DNA of 35,106 bases from Salpingoeca rosetta (Eukaryota > Opisthokonta > Choanoflagellata > Craspedida > Salpingoecidae). The notes under the pieces were generated by a model. It was not told the DNA's origin, did not search any database, and saw only the letters and a program-made list of their open reading frames with translations. The stretch spans positions 1,464,846 through 1,499,951 of the forward strand of contig NW_004754929.1 in NCBI RefSeq assembly GCF_000188695.1. The letters are read 5' to 3'. Shown piece by piece: positions 11,539-21,830 of this stretch. A program made the position numbers and the translations under genes. How positions within the stretch are numbered: position 1 is the first letter of the stretch; every line of letters starts with the position of its first letter.

Positions 11539-13727
11539 TCAAGGGTCTGCAGAGAACCGAGCTGCGCTGACAACGAGGCGGCTCAGCATATCCTCCACCT
11601 GACCGTGTGGGGAGCGCAAACTAGCTTCTTGTTGCGATTGCTGGTCTTGTTGCTGTGGTTGAAGGTGGTAGTGGCGAGACCGCTGACGCTGGTGCTGGTG
11701 CTGGTGCTGGTGCTGTTCCTCCAGCAGCTTTTTCTTGCGGTTGCGCCGGTGACCACGGCAGCCACGCCGGGTCTTCTTCTTCTTGATGCCGCACACCTCA
11801 GCGCACATCCAGGACGGAAGCGCGTGCTTGATTTCGTTGGTCGACAGCATGGTGGGCTCAATGTCGTCGTTTGAGTCAGCGGGGCTTGAGGCGCCCTCTC
11901 GCTCCTCGCCGTCCTCAGCAGGCGCACCATCGTGTTCGTCGCTGCTCTCCCCACTGAGCTGGTGCCGCCTGGGTGGCAGGGCGGGCGACGTTACAGCAGC
12001 AGCGGCGCTGGCGGCGTTGTTGCTGCCGGCCACCTTTGGCGCCTTGCTGTTGTTTGTGGTGCTGCTGTTGGTGCTGGTGCTGCTGCGCTTTGAACGCTGC
12101 CTGGTCGGGTTGGGTGCAGCGGCAGGCGTGGATGGAGGCACCGGCGCACCTGTGGGAACAAAGCCGCTCGCAGGCCCGACGTGTGCAGTGGTGGGCAGAA
12201 ACCGCGAGCCAGCCATGTGCTGCTGCTGCTGGTGTTCCTGCTGCTGCTGGTGTGGGTGGGTCGCCACACCTGTGAGAAGCAGCGGGAAGTTGGGGACGGG
12301 GCTGGGCACTGCCACGAGCTGCGCCGCGGAAGCAGCAGCCCGCATGGGATGGGGATGAAGGTGGGGATGGTAGGGTGGCTGTTGTTGCTGGGGACGGTAG
12401 GCCTGGGCGAGGTGGTGGGCCGGAAAGCCCGGGACGGGCGTGGGCGCCGCCATGAGATGCCGTTGGTGCGGCTGTTGGCGGTATGGGTGCAGGTGCACTG
12501 CGGTGTTGTCCGGCGAGCCGAGCAGGGTTGTTGGGGTTCCAAACCCACTGTCGAGGGAACTGCATCGTGTGTGGCGGCTGTGTGGGCCTGCCTTGTTGGT
12601 GCCGCCGCGGTTTTTGCGGCTGCGTCGGTTCCTCGTGGCACCAGGCTTGGTGCTGCCCCCAGCCTTCCGGCCAGCGGTGTTGCTGGTGTTGTTGGTGTTG
12701 CTGGATGGCGACCGCTGCTGGCTGTGGCGGCGGGCGTGGGTGGCTGGGGCGGTCGAGTCGCCGAGAAGCGCCTGCGGGTGGCTGAGCAGGGGCGGGCGCA
12801 TGGACGACGAGCCGCTCGCGGCTGTACACAGACTCGCACCTGCTGCCACAGCTGGGAACAGGGCCCCAACAAGTGCGGAGGTCGATGGAGCAGAGGCATG
12901 AGGGCAGGGCTGCAAGTCATCTTCTTCAGTGTCGCTGACAGACGCGCTCGAGCTGCTGCTGCCGCTGCTGCTGCGACTGCTGCTGCGGCAGCTTGCGTCG
13001 TCAACGTCGTCGTCATCGTCGGCGTCGCTGTGGCCGCGGGTGGCGCGTCGAGTCTCTGGGCCGCTGTGCAGGTCTTCTTCCTCCAGGTTGATGCTCTCGA
13101 TGGAGTGGTTGCGGCACCGGCGGTGGCGACGAAGCAAGGGGGAGAAGGAGAATACTGCGTCGCCAAAGCATGCGCGCGCTGACGCCGAGGAGGAGTTTGA
13201 GGTTGAGGTTGAAGATGCGGGCGAAGAGGATGATGACGAGCATGACGAGGATGATGGCTGTGAGGGGGCCACAGCGCTGTCGGCATCGTCGTCGCTGTTC
13301 TGTGGCCCGCGCAGGGAGATAAACTCGGCGGGTGATGAGGCTCGGCTCGATCCGTGCTCGACCCGTGTTGATGATGGTGTTGGTTAGTGTCAAAGTGGCC
13401 GGAGATGGCGTCGAGAATGCTGGTGGGGGACGTCAATCCCGGCAGGGGATGCATGGCCGAATCAGATCGGTCTATGGCATTCAAGCCAGGCTTCATCGCC
13501 TGCCTGTTGTTGTTGTTGTTGTTGTTGTTGCTTTTGAGTGCGACAAGGTCTCGGTCATCGTCGTAGGATGGTGGTTGCCATGTGTCGAGGGCAGCCATGT
13601 TGATGTCGTCCACGTCAATGTGGAGGGCGTAGGATGGCTGAGCCGCGGAGCTGGCTTGAGGATTTGGGGCCGTTGAGCGAGGCTGACCTTGCAGGTGCAA
13701 GCCTGTGATGCCTGCGAGCACACTCAT
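11539..13727 (-). CDS. Orphan low-complexity, probably disordered protein
   Basis: Two long open frames on the minus strand join near 13300-13395. The upstream part begins with an ATG at 13727 (MSVLAGITGLHLQGQPR) and runs through an N-tract and SPTSILDAISGHFD. The downstream part ends in RFSADP and TGA at 11541-11539. Total is about 700 residues. Both parts show coding-like GC at third positions. The protein is Ser, Pro, His, Gln and Ala rich, with acidic patches (SDADDDDDVDD), a Lys/Arg-rich segment near the C-terminus (KKKKTRRGCRGHRRNRKKK) that could be a nuclear localisation signal, and a HQ repeat after it. I see no catalytic or folded domain and do not recognise the family. The junction needs either a short intron or an indel. 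A pyrimidine-rich stretch before the ATG could be a 3' splice site, so an upstream exon is possible. Confidence 0.6.
13502..13531. repeat. (TTG)n, coding Asn run on minus strand
   Basis: GTT/TTG units read as AAC codons in the orphan gene, giving about eight Asn in a row. Confidence 0.8.
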
Positions 13728-13773
13728 GTTGTGAGTGCAAGGATGGGGGGGGGGGAGGGGGGAGAAGAGAGCA

Positions 13774-13808
13774 GTTGGTGGTGGTGGTGGTGGTGGTGGT
13801 GGTGGTGT
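13774..13808. repeat. (GGT)n microsatellite
   Basis: About eleven GGT units upstream of the orphan gene. On the minus strand they read ACC. Confidence 0.9.
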
Positions 13809-14872
13809 TGGTGTTTAACTAAGGCTCTCGACACAGGTGGATGGATGGCTCGAGGCGTTGCAGGTGTGTGGCGTGGACTGGTGGTGGTGTGGTGCGAGCG
13901 CGCGGAATGGATGGGGGATGACTACGACCGATCGATAATCGCCACCACACGCACGGCATACAGAATGCCTTTTGATGCAGCAAGCATAGAAGAAAAAGCA
14001 GGTAGGATGGAATGTGTGTGGGAACGTGTGTGTGGAATGTTGGGTCTTGTGGGAAGCGATGAATGGTGCTGTGTGCACGACGCGCATACCACGAAAACTG
14101 TTTCCTCACCGTGGCTGATGTCGTTGCTGGCGTTCGTGGTCGCCGTTGTTGTTGTTGTGGGAAGGGCAACAACAACGCGGGAACAGTATGCGGTGGAAAG
14201 AACAGATACGAGGAGAGAAAAAGCGGAAACTCACGCAGTGTGGTGGTGGTTGTGGTTTGGCCGTTGAGGCACCGCTGTCAGTAGTGAAGAAGCAAAGAAG
14301 AAGAGAGGAGAGAAGGGAACAACAGTCGCTAGTCACTGCTTGTGTGTTGCTTCTCGCCTGGAATTTGCAGGGTTCAAAGCCAAACACCTGACCAGTCCAA
14401 GCAAGCAGACAGTTGCCGCAGTGTGGGGGTATGTGTGTGTTGGTTTGTGGCGTGGGGGAGGTGCGGCTTGTTTGTTCGTTTGTGTGTGTGCAGGTTGGCG
14501 ATTTTCCGCAGGCAAAAAAGAAGGGCAGGCATGAACACGCACGCAAGCAAGCACAAAGGCGTGTGGGCACAAGCACAGAGACGGCGAAAAACGGTTATTC
14601 TTCGTGCGTCATTCAAACCGTGTGCGGCTGAACCCGCACAAACATGCAGCACAACGGGCCTGCGAACGCAACCGGACGCCAGAGGAAATATGGTTGAAGA
14701 TATGTACAATACGGCAATTTTGATAATTTTCCGGGGACGTACCACTCTGTTCCGTTGCGGGAACTCTCAACGTTTTCTCAACTACAATTTATCACGTCGC
14801 AGAACTTTCCGCACTTGATCGATCGAGGCAAGGAGGAGGATCGAGCGCACACGTTTGCACCAACAACACACG

Positions 14873-14967
14873 AACACACACACACACACACGAACACACA
14901 CACACACACACACACACCACACAAGTACACACACACACACACACACACACCACACACACACACACAC
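14873..14967. repeat. (CA)n cluster at MRPL4 3' end
   Basis: Interrupted CA runs abut the MRPL4 stop codon (TCA at 14968-14970 on the plus strand). The MRPL4 3' UTR therefore begins with a sense-strand GT repeat. Confidence 0.9.
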
Positions 14968-15940
14968 TCATTGCTGGTCTTGCTGCTGGTCGTCTGCTTC
15001 GAGGAAGGAGGTGAGGTCTTCGGGTGAGCCATGTCTCCAGGTGGACAGCCATTGCTCAACCTCGCGCACAGCATCCATCGACATGATCAGCGTCGGGTGG
15101 TTCAACATATCATACACATTAATGTCTGTGATGTCGTCGTGTGCAGGGGTATGCGAGAGTCAGGGGTGGAGGAAAAGAAAGAAAAGGGTGAGGTTGGCGA
15201 TTTCTTTGCTGAAGAGAAAGGTGGCAGCACCACACACTGACAATTTGGGGTGGGCGAGTAGGGGGGGGGGCATTGCTTCCCGTCTCACTCTCACTCTCAC
15301 TCACACGCACTGTTGTCGAGCTCTCTCTCTCACTCACACACACACACACGCTCACACACACACACACACGCTCACACACACACACACACACACACAAGGT
15401 GTAGCGGCGTACCTCGCTGGGGCATCACGGTCACGTCGTCAAGCCCCTCTGCAGCTGCGCTCAGGTTTGGCGGCAACGAGTTTCTGAACAGGGAACGCAG
15501 AGCAACAAGGGGGAGAGGGATGCGAAAGAAAAAGAGAACGAAGAAGAGGAAGGCGGGAACGAGGCACAGGTGCACGGTCAACTGACGTATTGAGGCCCGA
15601 AAACAGCAAACACAAACAAACAAAGCAAGCGAACAAACAAGCACAAACAAGCAAACAAAGCGACCGGAAGTACACACACACATAAACACACACACGCACA
15701 CACACACACATAAACACACGCACGCACACACACACACACACACACGCACGCTAACAATCAAGACTTTGCCGGTGATGGCATGCGCTTGCAGAGCCTCCAG
15801 CAAATCCTGACGAGAATAGAGCCTCCAGCAAATCCTGACGAGAATAAATCAACAGCGGGGGAGGGGGAGGGTTGGAATCGCTTGGTGTGCACACATGCTG
15901 GCGGAGGTACACGAGCATTCAGTGCAGGTGCACGAACGTT

Positions 15941-15994
<54 letters not shown>

Positions 15995-17806
15995 CCACAC
16001 AGAGTACTGCTCCCGCCGGCATCACCTCTTCGTTTGAGGAAGGGAGGTTGAGCGAATCCACAATGAGGAGGTCGTTCTGCGCCAGTTTCGCCGAGAGGGC
16101 GACGCGGACACCCATCCTACAGCAGACACACAACACAACACAACACAACACAACACAACACAACACAACACAACACAACACACACATATGCAAGGCCAAG
16201 TTGTCAGTGAGCGCAGGCGCAGAACTGAACGCAGAGTTGTTGGATCTGGGCTATCAAGCCCATCCGTTGCAAATGCGCCAATACGCACGCACGTACACGC
16301 GCACGCACACGCGCACGCACACGCACACGCGCACACACACACACACACACACGCACGCACGCACAGCATTGGTGTCTCACCGCTGGACTTTCTTGGGCAG
16401 CTTGATTGACCAGTCCTTAGGGGTTGGGCCGTGCACCGTGCCACCTACATGCAACGAGACACAGGTGAACGAAAAAAGTAAACACACAAGCGTTGCACCA
16501 TCGCACAGAAAGGTGCACACATTTGTTCACAAGCAGATACATACACACGCACACACACATGTACACACATGTACACACATGCATGCATACACACACATGC
16601 ATACATACATGCACACGCACACTTGCAAACGACTGACCGCCTCGGAAGAGAGGAGAGCGAATGCTGCTGGCACGTGCGCGTCCAGTGCCCTTCTGTTGCC
16701 ACGGTTTCCTGATCACAGCCACCACAAGTACAGCCACGCACACACGTGTGAGAAGCAACCAAACAACCAGCACCACGCACGGTGTGCAACAAAGAAGGGA
16801 CTGGCGAGCGCGAAGAACAAAAAGCATAAAGACGTCGCGTGACTGCATGTATGCAGCGTCGCTGACTCACTTTCCGCCACCGCGCACTTCACTCCGTGTC
16901 TTTGTCTTGGCAGTACCCTGTGCACACGAGCGAGTGCACCAAAGCGCAAGCGACACATCAGCACTCGCCATAGTGTACCATCATGCACACACACACACAC
17001 ACACGCAGCCACCGTACTATCGTGCGCAAAGATAGCACAACATATCACACATCCCAGACACATGCAGGCACAAACATTCATGTACAGCCACACACCAGAA
17101 ACACACACACGCAACCACAAAGATACACCATGCTACAGACACACACACATGCCATGCTACACACCATGCCACACACACACGCACACCCTTCCTTACCGCT
17201 CTCCAGGATGCGCGCTGAAACACGACGACGCGCTGCAAGATGTCTTTTCTTAGATCTTCGCCAAACACTGTTGGGTCAAGCTCCATCATACCCACCTGTG
17301 GCACGACAAAGAAGGAAACCAGCAGTGCACACCAAAGTACATCGCATGACAGAAGCACACACACACAGACAAACAGACACACAGACACACAGACACACAA
17401 GAGGCAGGAACGCTGTCAGCGTCGAAGGCACACATCGCCACATGGGCAACCACACACAGCCAGGAACAGAAACAGACAGCAGGGGGAGGTGGTGGATATG
17501 CTCCTGCAGCCGACGCATGTACAGGCTCCCCCCCTCAACATACACTTCCACACAGCAACAACGCACCCGGTAGGCGGCTGGCAGCGATGTGACCCATGCT
17601 TGCAGAGGGGTTGTTGGTTGTGGCTTCTTGGGGAGGGGCCCGCCCAACGGGCTAGACACGCGCGTGCTGACCATAAGTGGGCGGCACGCATGTCCCATTA
17701 CCGTCGCCGGCAGTGGGGTTCGCTGTGCAGTGGCCACCGCAGCGGCTGTCACTCGTGCACTGCTGCACCGTGCGCTGCGCACCAACACGCTGCCCAGCAT
17801 CATCAT
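14968..17806 (-). CDS. MRPL4: Mitochondrial ribosomal protein uL4m
   Basis: Nine exons join in phase to about 301 residues (human MRPL4 is 311): 17806-17567, 17295-17197, 16917-16871, 16708-16638, 16444-16381, 16116-16026, 15806-15742, 15483-15413, 15125-14968. The N-terminus ([19 protein letters not shown]) is basic and Ser/Ala rich, as expected for a mitochondrial presequence. uL4 hallmarks follow: [76 protein letters not shown], and [15 protein letters not shown] near the C-terminus. uL4m sits in the large mitoribosomal subunit and its loop lines the peptide exit tunnel. The gene is head to head with the TDRD3-like gene, only 69 bp between start codons. Exon 7 has a duplicated acceptor and a donor inside a GT repeat. 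Confidence 0.93.
15331..15396. repeat. (CA)n in MRPL4 intron 8
   Basis: CA runs, GT on the sense strand, lie on the donor side of the intron between exons 8 and 9. A short (TCAC/CT)n patch at 15287-15335 follows. Confidence 0.9.
15671..15741. repeat. (CA)n abutting the MRPL4 exon 7 donor
   Basis: Sense-strand GT repeat that begins inside exon 7 if the frame-preserving donor at 15741 is used. Confidence 0.9.
15791..15846. repeat. Perfect 28-bp tandem duplication over the MRPL4 exon 7 acceptor
   Basis: Two identical 28-bp copies (15791-15818 and 15819-15846), each beginning GAGCCTCCAGCAAATCCTGA on the plus strand. Each carries a CAG acceptor and the first exon bases on the minus strand. Only the acceptor at 15808-15807 keeps the frame. 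Confidence 0.95.
15945..15991. repeat. (CA)n in MRPL4 intron 6
   Basis: A perfect CA run of more than 20 units, GT on the sense strand, 35 bases from the donor at 16025. Confidence 0.95.
16130..16184. repeat. (ACACA)n pentanucleotide repeat
   Basis: About ten AACAC units just upstream (on the minus strand) of the acceptor of MRPL4 exon 6. They read GTGTT on the sense strand. Confidence 0.9.
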
Positions 17807-17875
17807 CGTGCTCCTCGAGAGGTGGTTGTGGAGGATTATGTGTGTCACAGTGATATTTCTTGGACGGCGGATATT
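17807..17875. promoter_or_regulatory. 69-bp bidirectional promoter MRPL4 / TDRD3-like
   Basis: The whole space between the two start codons is 69 bp, so both 5' UTRs and any promoter core must overlap or extend into the neighbouring genes. No TATA box is seen. The role is inferred from geometry. Confidence 0.6.
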
Positions 17876-17897
17876 ATGGCCTTCCTCGACTCTGCTT

Positions 17898-17985
<88 letters not shown>

Positions 17986-20900
17986 TGCATTCTCACTTCG
18001 CTTGCTTCTTGTCGTTCTTTCCTCAGTCTCCCTCAGTCTCCCTCAGTCTCCCTCAGCCTCCCTCAGCCTCGCTCAGTCTCGCCTCCGCGCTCTGCCCTGC
18101 TCTCCTTGCCTGGAGTTCGCTCTCACATGGCCGTCGTCGTGCCTTGTTCTCGACTCGCACTTGTTGTTTTGTCTGGCGTCACAGGCACGTACGCGAGGAC
18201 GCGGTCACTAAACTGGGCATCAAGACCCTTAACGATGCCCTGAACACAGACTTGAAGAAGTTTGGCGCAGAGGTACGACTTGTTGGCTTGCAGATGGTCA
18301 TACAACGGAGTGCATTTTGTTGCCATCAATCAACTACCTCGCACACACACCACACACACATGCAGGCACAGAGGTGCAGCTACTGTGTGCCTCCGTGCTC
18401 CCTTACCACCTCACCACCACCACCACCACCACCACCCCACCACCACCACCACCACCACCACCACCACCACCCCACCACCACCACCTCAACCACCACCCCC
18501 CACCACCACCACCACAAATGAATCTGATGACGATGACTCTGTAGGTTCTTCCTCCAAAGTGTGACAGCGGCCAAGTCCAATCCCTTCCAGGACCTCTTGT
18601 CTTACAGGTTGTGAGCGTTCGCAACATTGCTGCACCCAGCCATGACCCAAGCAATCAGGGAGCACCTCGGATGCTCATGGTGCGGCTGACAGACGGCCAC
18701 ACGAAAGCAACCGCCCTTGAACTGCAACACCACCCGCGGCTCTCCCAGGACACGGCGCCCGGCACCAAAATCATGTTTCCCGCCAACACCATCCAGTTGG
18801 ACAACGGCTTCATTACACTGACCCCTGGGACGGCAAAGGTGCTCGGCGGCAAAGTGACAGACCTGTACGAGCGTTGGAAACTGCAGCGGGACATGCGCGC
18901 CGCTGGCGCTCGTCTTGACACCACAGGCATGCGCTCTGGCCGCCCCACTTTCCGCCCGTTCTCTGCGGTATGGTGCATGCACATGCGTGTGCACGCATGC
19001 GTGGGAATATTCCTGCGTACTCGTGCGTACTCGTGCGTACTCGTGCGTGTTCGTGAATGTGTGCAGCCGTGCATGTGTGTTCGTGTGTGCGTGTGTGTAC
19101 ATCTCTCACTTCACTTCACGTCATGTCATAACGTGCTCCCTTTCTGACTCAACCCCCTCACCCCCCCTCACCCTCGGCGCAACTACCACCACCAGGCTGC
19201 AGTTCAGGAGGCACGGCAGCGAAAACAGCGAGGCGAGTCAGCACCGCCACCGCCGCCATCATCGTCCAACCGCGACGCCAGCCCGCCAGCCCGCGAGAAG
19301 CTCAAGACAGACACGACGCTCGCTGCCTTCCATGCTCGCAGCAGCGGTGCACAGCAGCAGGAGGTCAAGCAGGCGCTTGTCGACCGCTCCCGGCGGCAAC
19401 ATGAGGAGAGGCGCGCTGAGCGGCGAGCACGGCGTGGACGGCGTGGGCGCGGTGCATACGATGACGACGAGGATGACGGGCTCATGAGTTTGGAGGAGTA
19501 TCAGCGGAGGCAGCAGCAGCAGGGTGGTGGTGGTGGTGGCGTCACTACCACTGGCACGGGCAGCGTTGGCAGTCACGCCAAACCCTCCCAAGCAGCGCGG
19601 GCGCTGTCGCCATCATCGCCATCGCAGGCACACGGTCGCGGTACTGGCGGTGGTGTTGCTGCGTCGCCGGATCTCGTGGCGATGCTGGCGGAGATGGGCT
19701 TTGAGCTGCCGGCCGCCACGCGCGCGCTGCAGGCAACCAGCAATGACATCGAAGCAGCCATTTCGCGCCTCACCGCCTCCCCAAGCGCCGCACCGCAGCC
19801 ACAGCCATCGCCATCATCGTCAGTGTCGTCGTCGCCGCATCGAGGACGTCAGCACGGTCGCGGCGGCGGCGCGGGATACGGGCAGCGCGATGGCCGCGGT
19901 GGACGCACGGGCCGATATGGCGGCAGCAGCGACGACGACAGCAGCAGCAGGACAGGCGGTGATGGACGGCGTGGTCGTGGCGGTGGCGATGGTCGACGGG
20001 AGCACCAGGCGCCGCACCAGCGCGGATATCGTGATGGTGGTGGTGGTCGTGAGGATGGTGATGGGTATGGTGGTGGACGAGGGTGCGGTCCTGGGAGAAG
20101 AGATGAAGCGCCAGCGCGGCGCGGGAGGGGCAGTGGTGACAGTGGTGATGGTCGCCACATGGGTGCACGCAACGTGAGGAGTGAGCGGCCACGCGGCAAC
20201 GACGGCGGTGTGCCCCGGCGCAGAGAGCAACAGCAACAGCAGCCAAGGCAGCAACCACCAAAGCAGCCACCAAAGCAGCAGCCACAGCAACAGCCAAGGC
20301 AGCAGCAACAACAACAGCCAAAGCAACAACAGCAACCAAGGCAGCAGCAACAGCAGCCAAGGCAACAGCAACAGCCACCAAAGCAGCAGCAACAGCAGCA
20401 GCCAAAGCAGCAACAACAGCCACCAAAGCAGCAACAACAGCAGCCAAAGCAGCAACAACAGCAGCAATCGAGGCAGCAGAATCGAAGTGAGCTGGGTGTT
20501 GGGTCGGCGTGCGATGCGCTTTTCTATGACGATGGGCTGGTGTATCCTGCACAAGTGGTGAACATCAACCCAGCAGGGGACGTGCTGGTGCAGTTTGAGT
20601 ACTACAACAACGTGCAGTGGACACAGGCTGGCCACATCTTCCCACGCCAGCCGCAGCCGCCACAGCTGATGATGCCGCAACAGCAGCAGCAGCAGCCACA
20701 GCAGCAGTCACAGCAGTCACAGAAACAACCAAAGCAGTCACAGAGACAACCAAAGCAGTCACAGAGACAACAGCGGCAGGAGAAGGGCGCCAGGACGACT
20801 GGCGGAGGATCGAGGTTTCGCAAGGGCGACGCGTGTCTCATCTCCTTTGAGGGCAGCACTTGCAAGGCAACGCTCACGTCTGAACCAAAGGCCGGTGCGT

Positions 20901-21151
20901 ACACCGTAATGGCATGTCTGCGCTGTGGTGTGGACGTTTGTGATGCAATTTGCACAGTGTGTGTGTGTGTGTGCTCTCCTTGCTGAACTTGCCTCGAGTT
21001 CTTGTTTACTGACTTGCGTGCGCGTGCTCACCACTTGTTTCATTCGTGTGGGTTATACGTCGTACCAGGGCACTGCTTTGTGCTCATTCAAGGCCACGAA
21101 CGGAAAGGCGGGCAGCGCGTGCCAGTCAACCAATTGCAGCCCATGCCATAA
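17876..21151 (+). CDS. TDRD3: TDRD3-like protein: DUF1767/OB-fold, UBA, RGG region, Tudor
   Basis: Five exons, 17876-17898, 18185-18272, 18545-18967, 19196-20894 and 21069-21151, give about 771 residues. Residues 1-170 match the TDRD3/RMI1 N-terminus: LNDALNTDLKKFGAEVLPP, SLPGPLVLQVVSVRNIAAP, APRMLMVRLTDGH, LGGKVTDLYERWKLQR. This part in animals binds topoisomerase 3-beta. A UBA domain is near 335-374 (LVAMLAEMGFELPAATRAL). Residues about 400-520 are rich in RGG/RG, then Gln/Pro/Lys repeats to about 605. A Tudor domain spans about 610-660 (CDALFYDDGLVYPAQV, VLVQFEYYNN); Tudor domains of this family read methylated arginine. A further Tudor-like segment ends the protein (about 718-771, FRKGDACLISFEGSTCKATL). 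The acceptor before exon 3 is TAG; using it restores the family's LPP segment in frame. Likely a scaffold in RNA/R-loop topoisomerase function. Confidence 0.92.
17899..17984. repeat. (GT)43 starting at the TDRD3 exon 1 donor
   Basis: The intron begins directly with 43 perfect GT units, so the 5' splice site is formed by the first GT of the microsatellite. Confidence 0.97.
18024..18085. repeat. 10-bp pyrimidine-rich minisatellite
   Basis: Six near-perfect copies of CTCAGTCTCC in TDRD3 intron 1. Each copy holds a CAG that could act as a decoy acceptor. Confidence 0.9.
18412..18516. repeat. (CAC)n microsatellite in TDRD3 intron 2
   Basis: About 100 bases of CAC/ACC with short C interruptions in the 3' half of the intron. 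The acceptor is TAG at 18542-18544. Confidence 0.92.
20224..20478 (+). repeat. Coding CAG/CAA/CCA repeat (Gln/Pro/Lys region)
   Basis: Degenerate repeat of CAGCAACAG and CCAAAGCAG units inside TDRD3 exon 4. A second, shorter block lies at about 20677-20780. Confidence 0.85.
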
Positions 21152-21510
21152 AGTGTTGTGGGTGTGATGTTGTGTGCTGTGATGTTGTGTGGTCTTGTCA
21201 TTGAGAATGCTCGATGTCTTCCTTGTGTGGCATGTGTTTGTATATGTGCACGACTGGTCCTGAACATTGAAGTGAACTGGAAGCGGAAGCGAGCAGAAGA
21301 GAACATGCAAGCACACACACACACACCAAAAGCAGAAGAGAACATGCAAGCACACACACACACGCACACACACACACACAGAAGAAGTGAAGCAACTTTC
21401 CGTTTTCTGCTTTTGCGTTGTTGGCAAAGACACAACAACCACGAAGGCACTTCACACAGACTTCACATCACACGTCACAGCTGCACTCGCTCGCCTTGAC
21501 GAAGGCCACG
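21152..21510. promoter_or_regulatory. TDRD3 3' flank and SCYL1 promoter/5' UTR
   Basis: 359 bp between a stop and the next start on the same strand. No AATAAA is seen. A direct duplication (21292 and 21331) and a possible 5' UTR acceptor (CACGTCACAG, ending about 21480) are present. Confidence 0.45.
21292..21364. repeat. Direct duplication, ~33-bp unit at 39-bp spacing
   Basis: Two copies of AGCAGAAGAGAACATGCAAG plus a CA run (from 21292 and from 21331) upstream of the SCYL1 start codon. Confidence 0.9.
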
Positions 21511-21687
21511 ATGTTCGCGTCGCTCAAGTCTCTGTTGTCTGGTGCTGGGGATCCCAACTTCCCCTTCTCGCCCGGTGACGTGACCGACGCTGCCACAGAG
21601 AGCCGGCTATGGACAATGCGGCGCGGTACAGGCAAGGTATGCAGGCCACTGTGCTGTTTTGTGTGTGTGTGTGTGCTTTGTGTGTGC

Positions 21688-21748
<61 letters not shown>

Positions 21749-21777
21749 TGTGTGTGCTTGTGTGTGCTTGTGTGTGC

Positions 21778-21830
<53 letters not shown>

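Larger units (their letters stand above)
13728..14967. other. Intergenic region between orphan gene and MRPL4 (both -)
   Basis: 1,240 bp with no convincing gene. It contains a G-rich run (13745-13762), a (GGT)n tract, GTT-rich sequence (about 14144-14160) and CA repeats up to the MRPL4 stop. It should hold the MRPL4 3' UTR and the orphan-gene promoter. A minus-strand GATAAA (14788-14793) is a weak poly(A) candidate. Confidence 0.5.

Noticed and set aside
12181..13182. Plus-strand open frame opposite the orphan gene
   Set aside because: It mirrors GC-rich third positions of the minus-strand frame. Residue make-up is Gly/Val/Arg without motifs, as expected for an antisense shadow.
17876..18967. 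Calling the plus-strand gene RMI1 instead of TDRD3
   Set aside because: RMI1 shares the N-terminal fold but lacks a UBA and a Tudor domain, both visible here.
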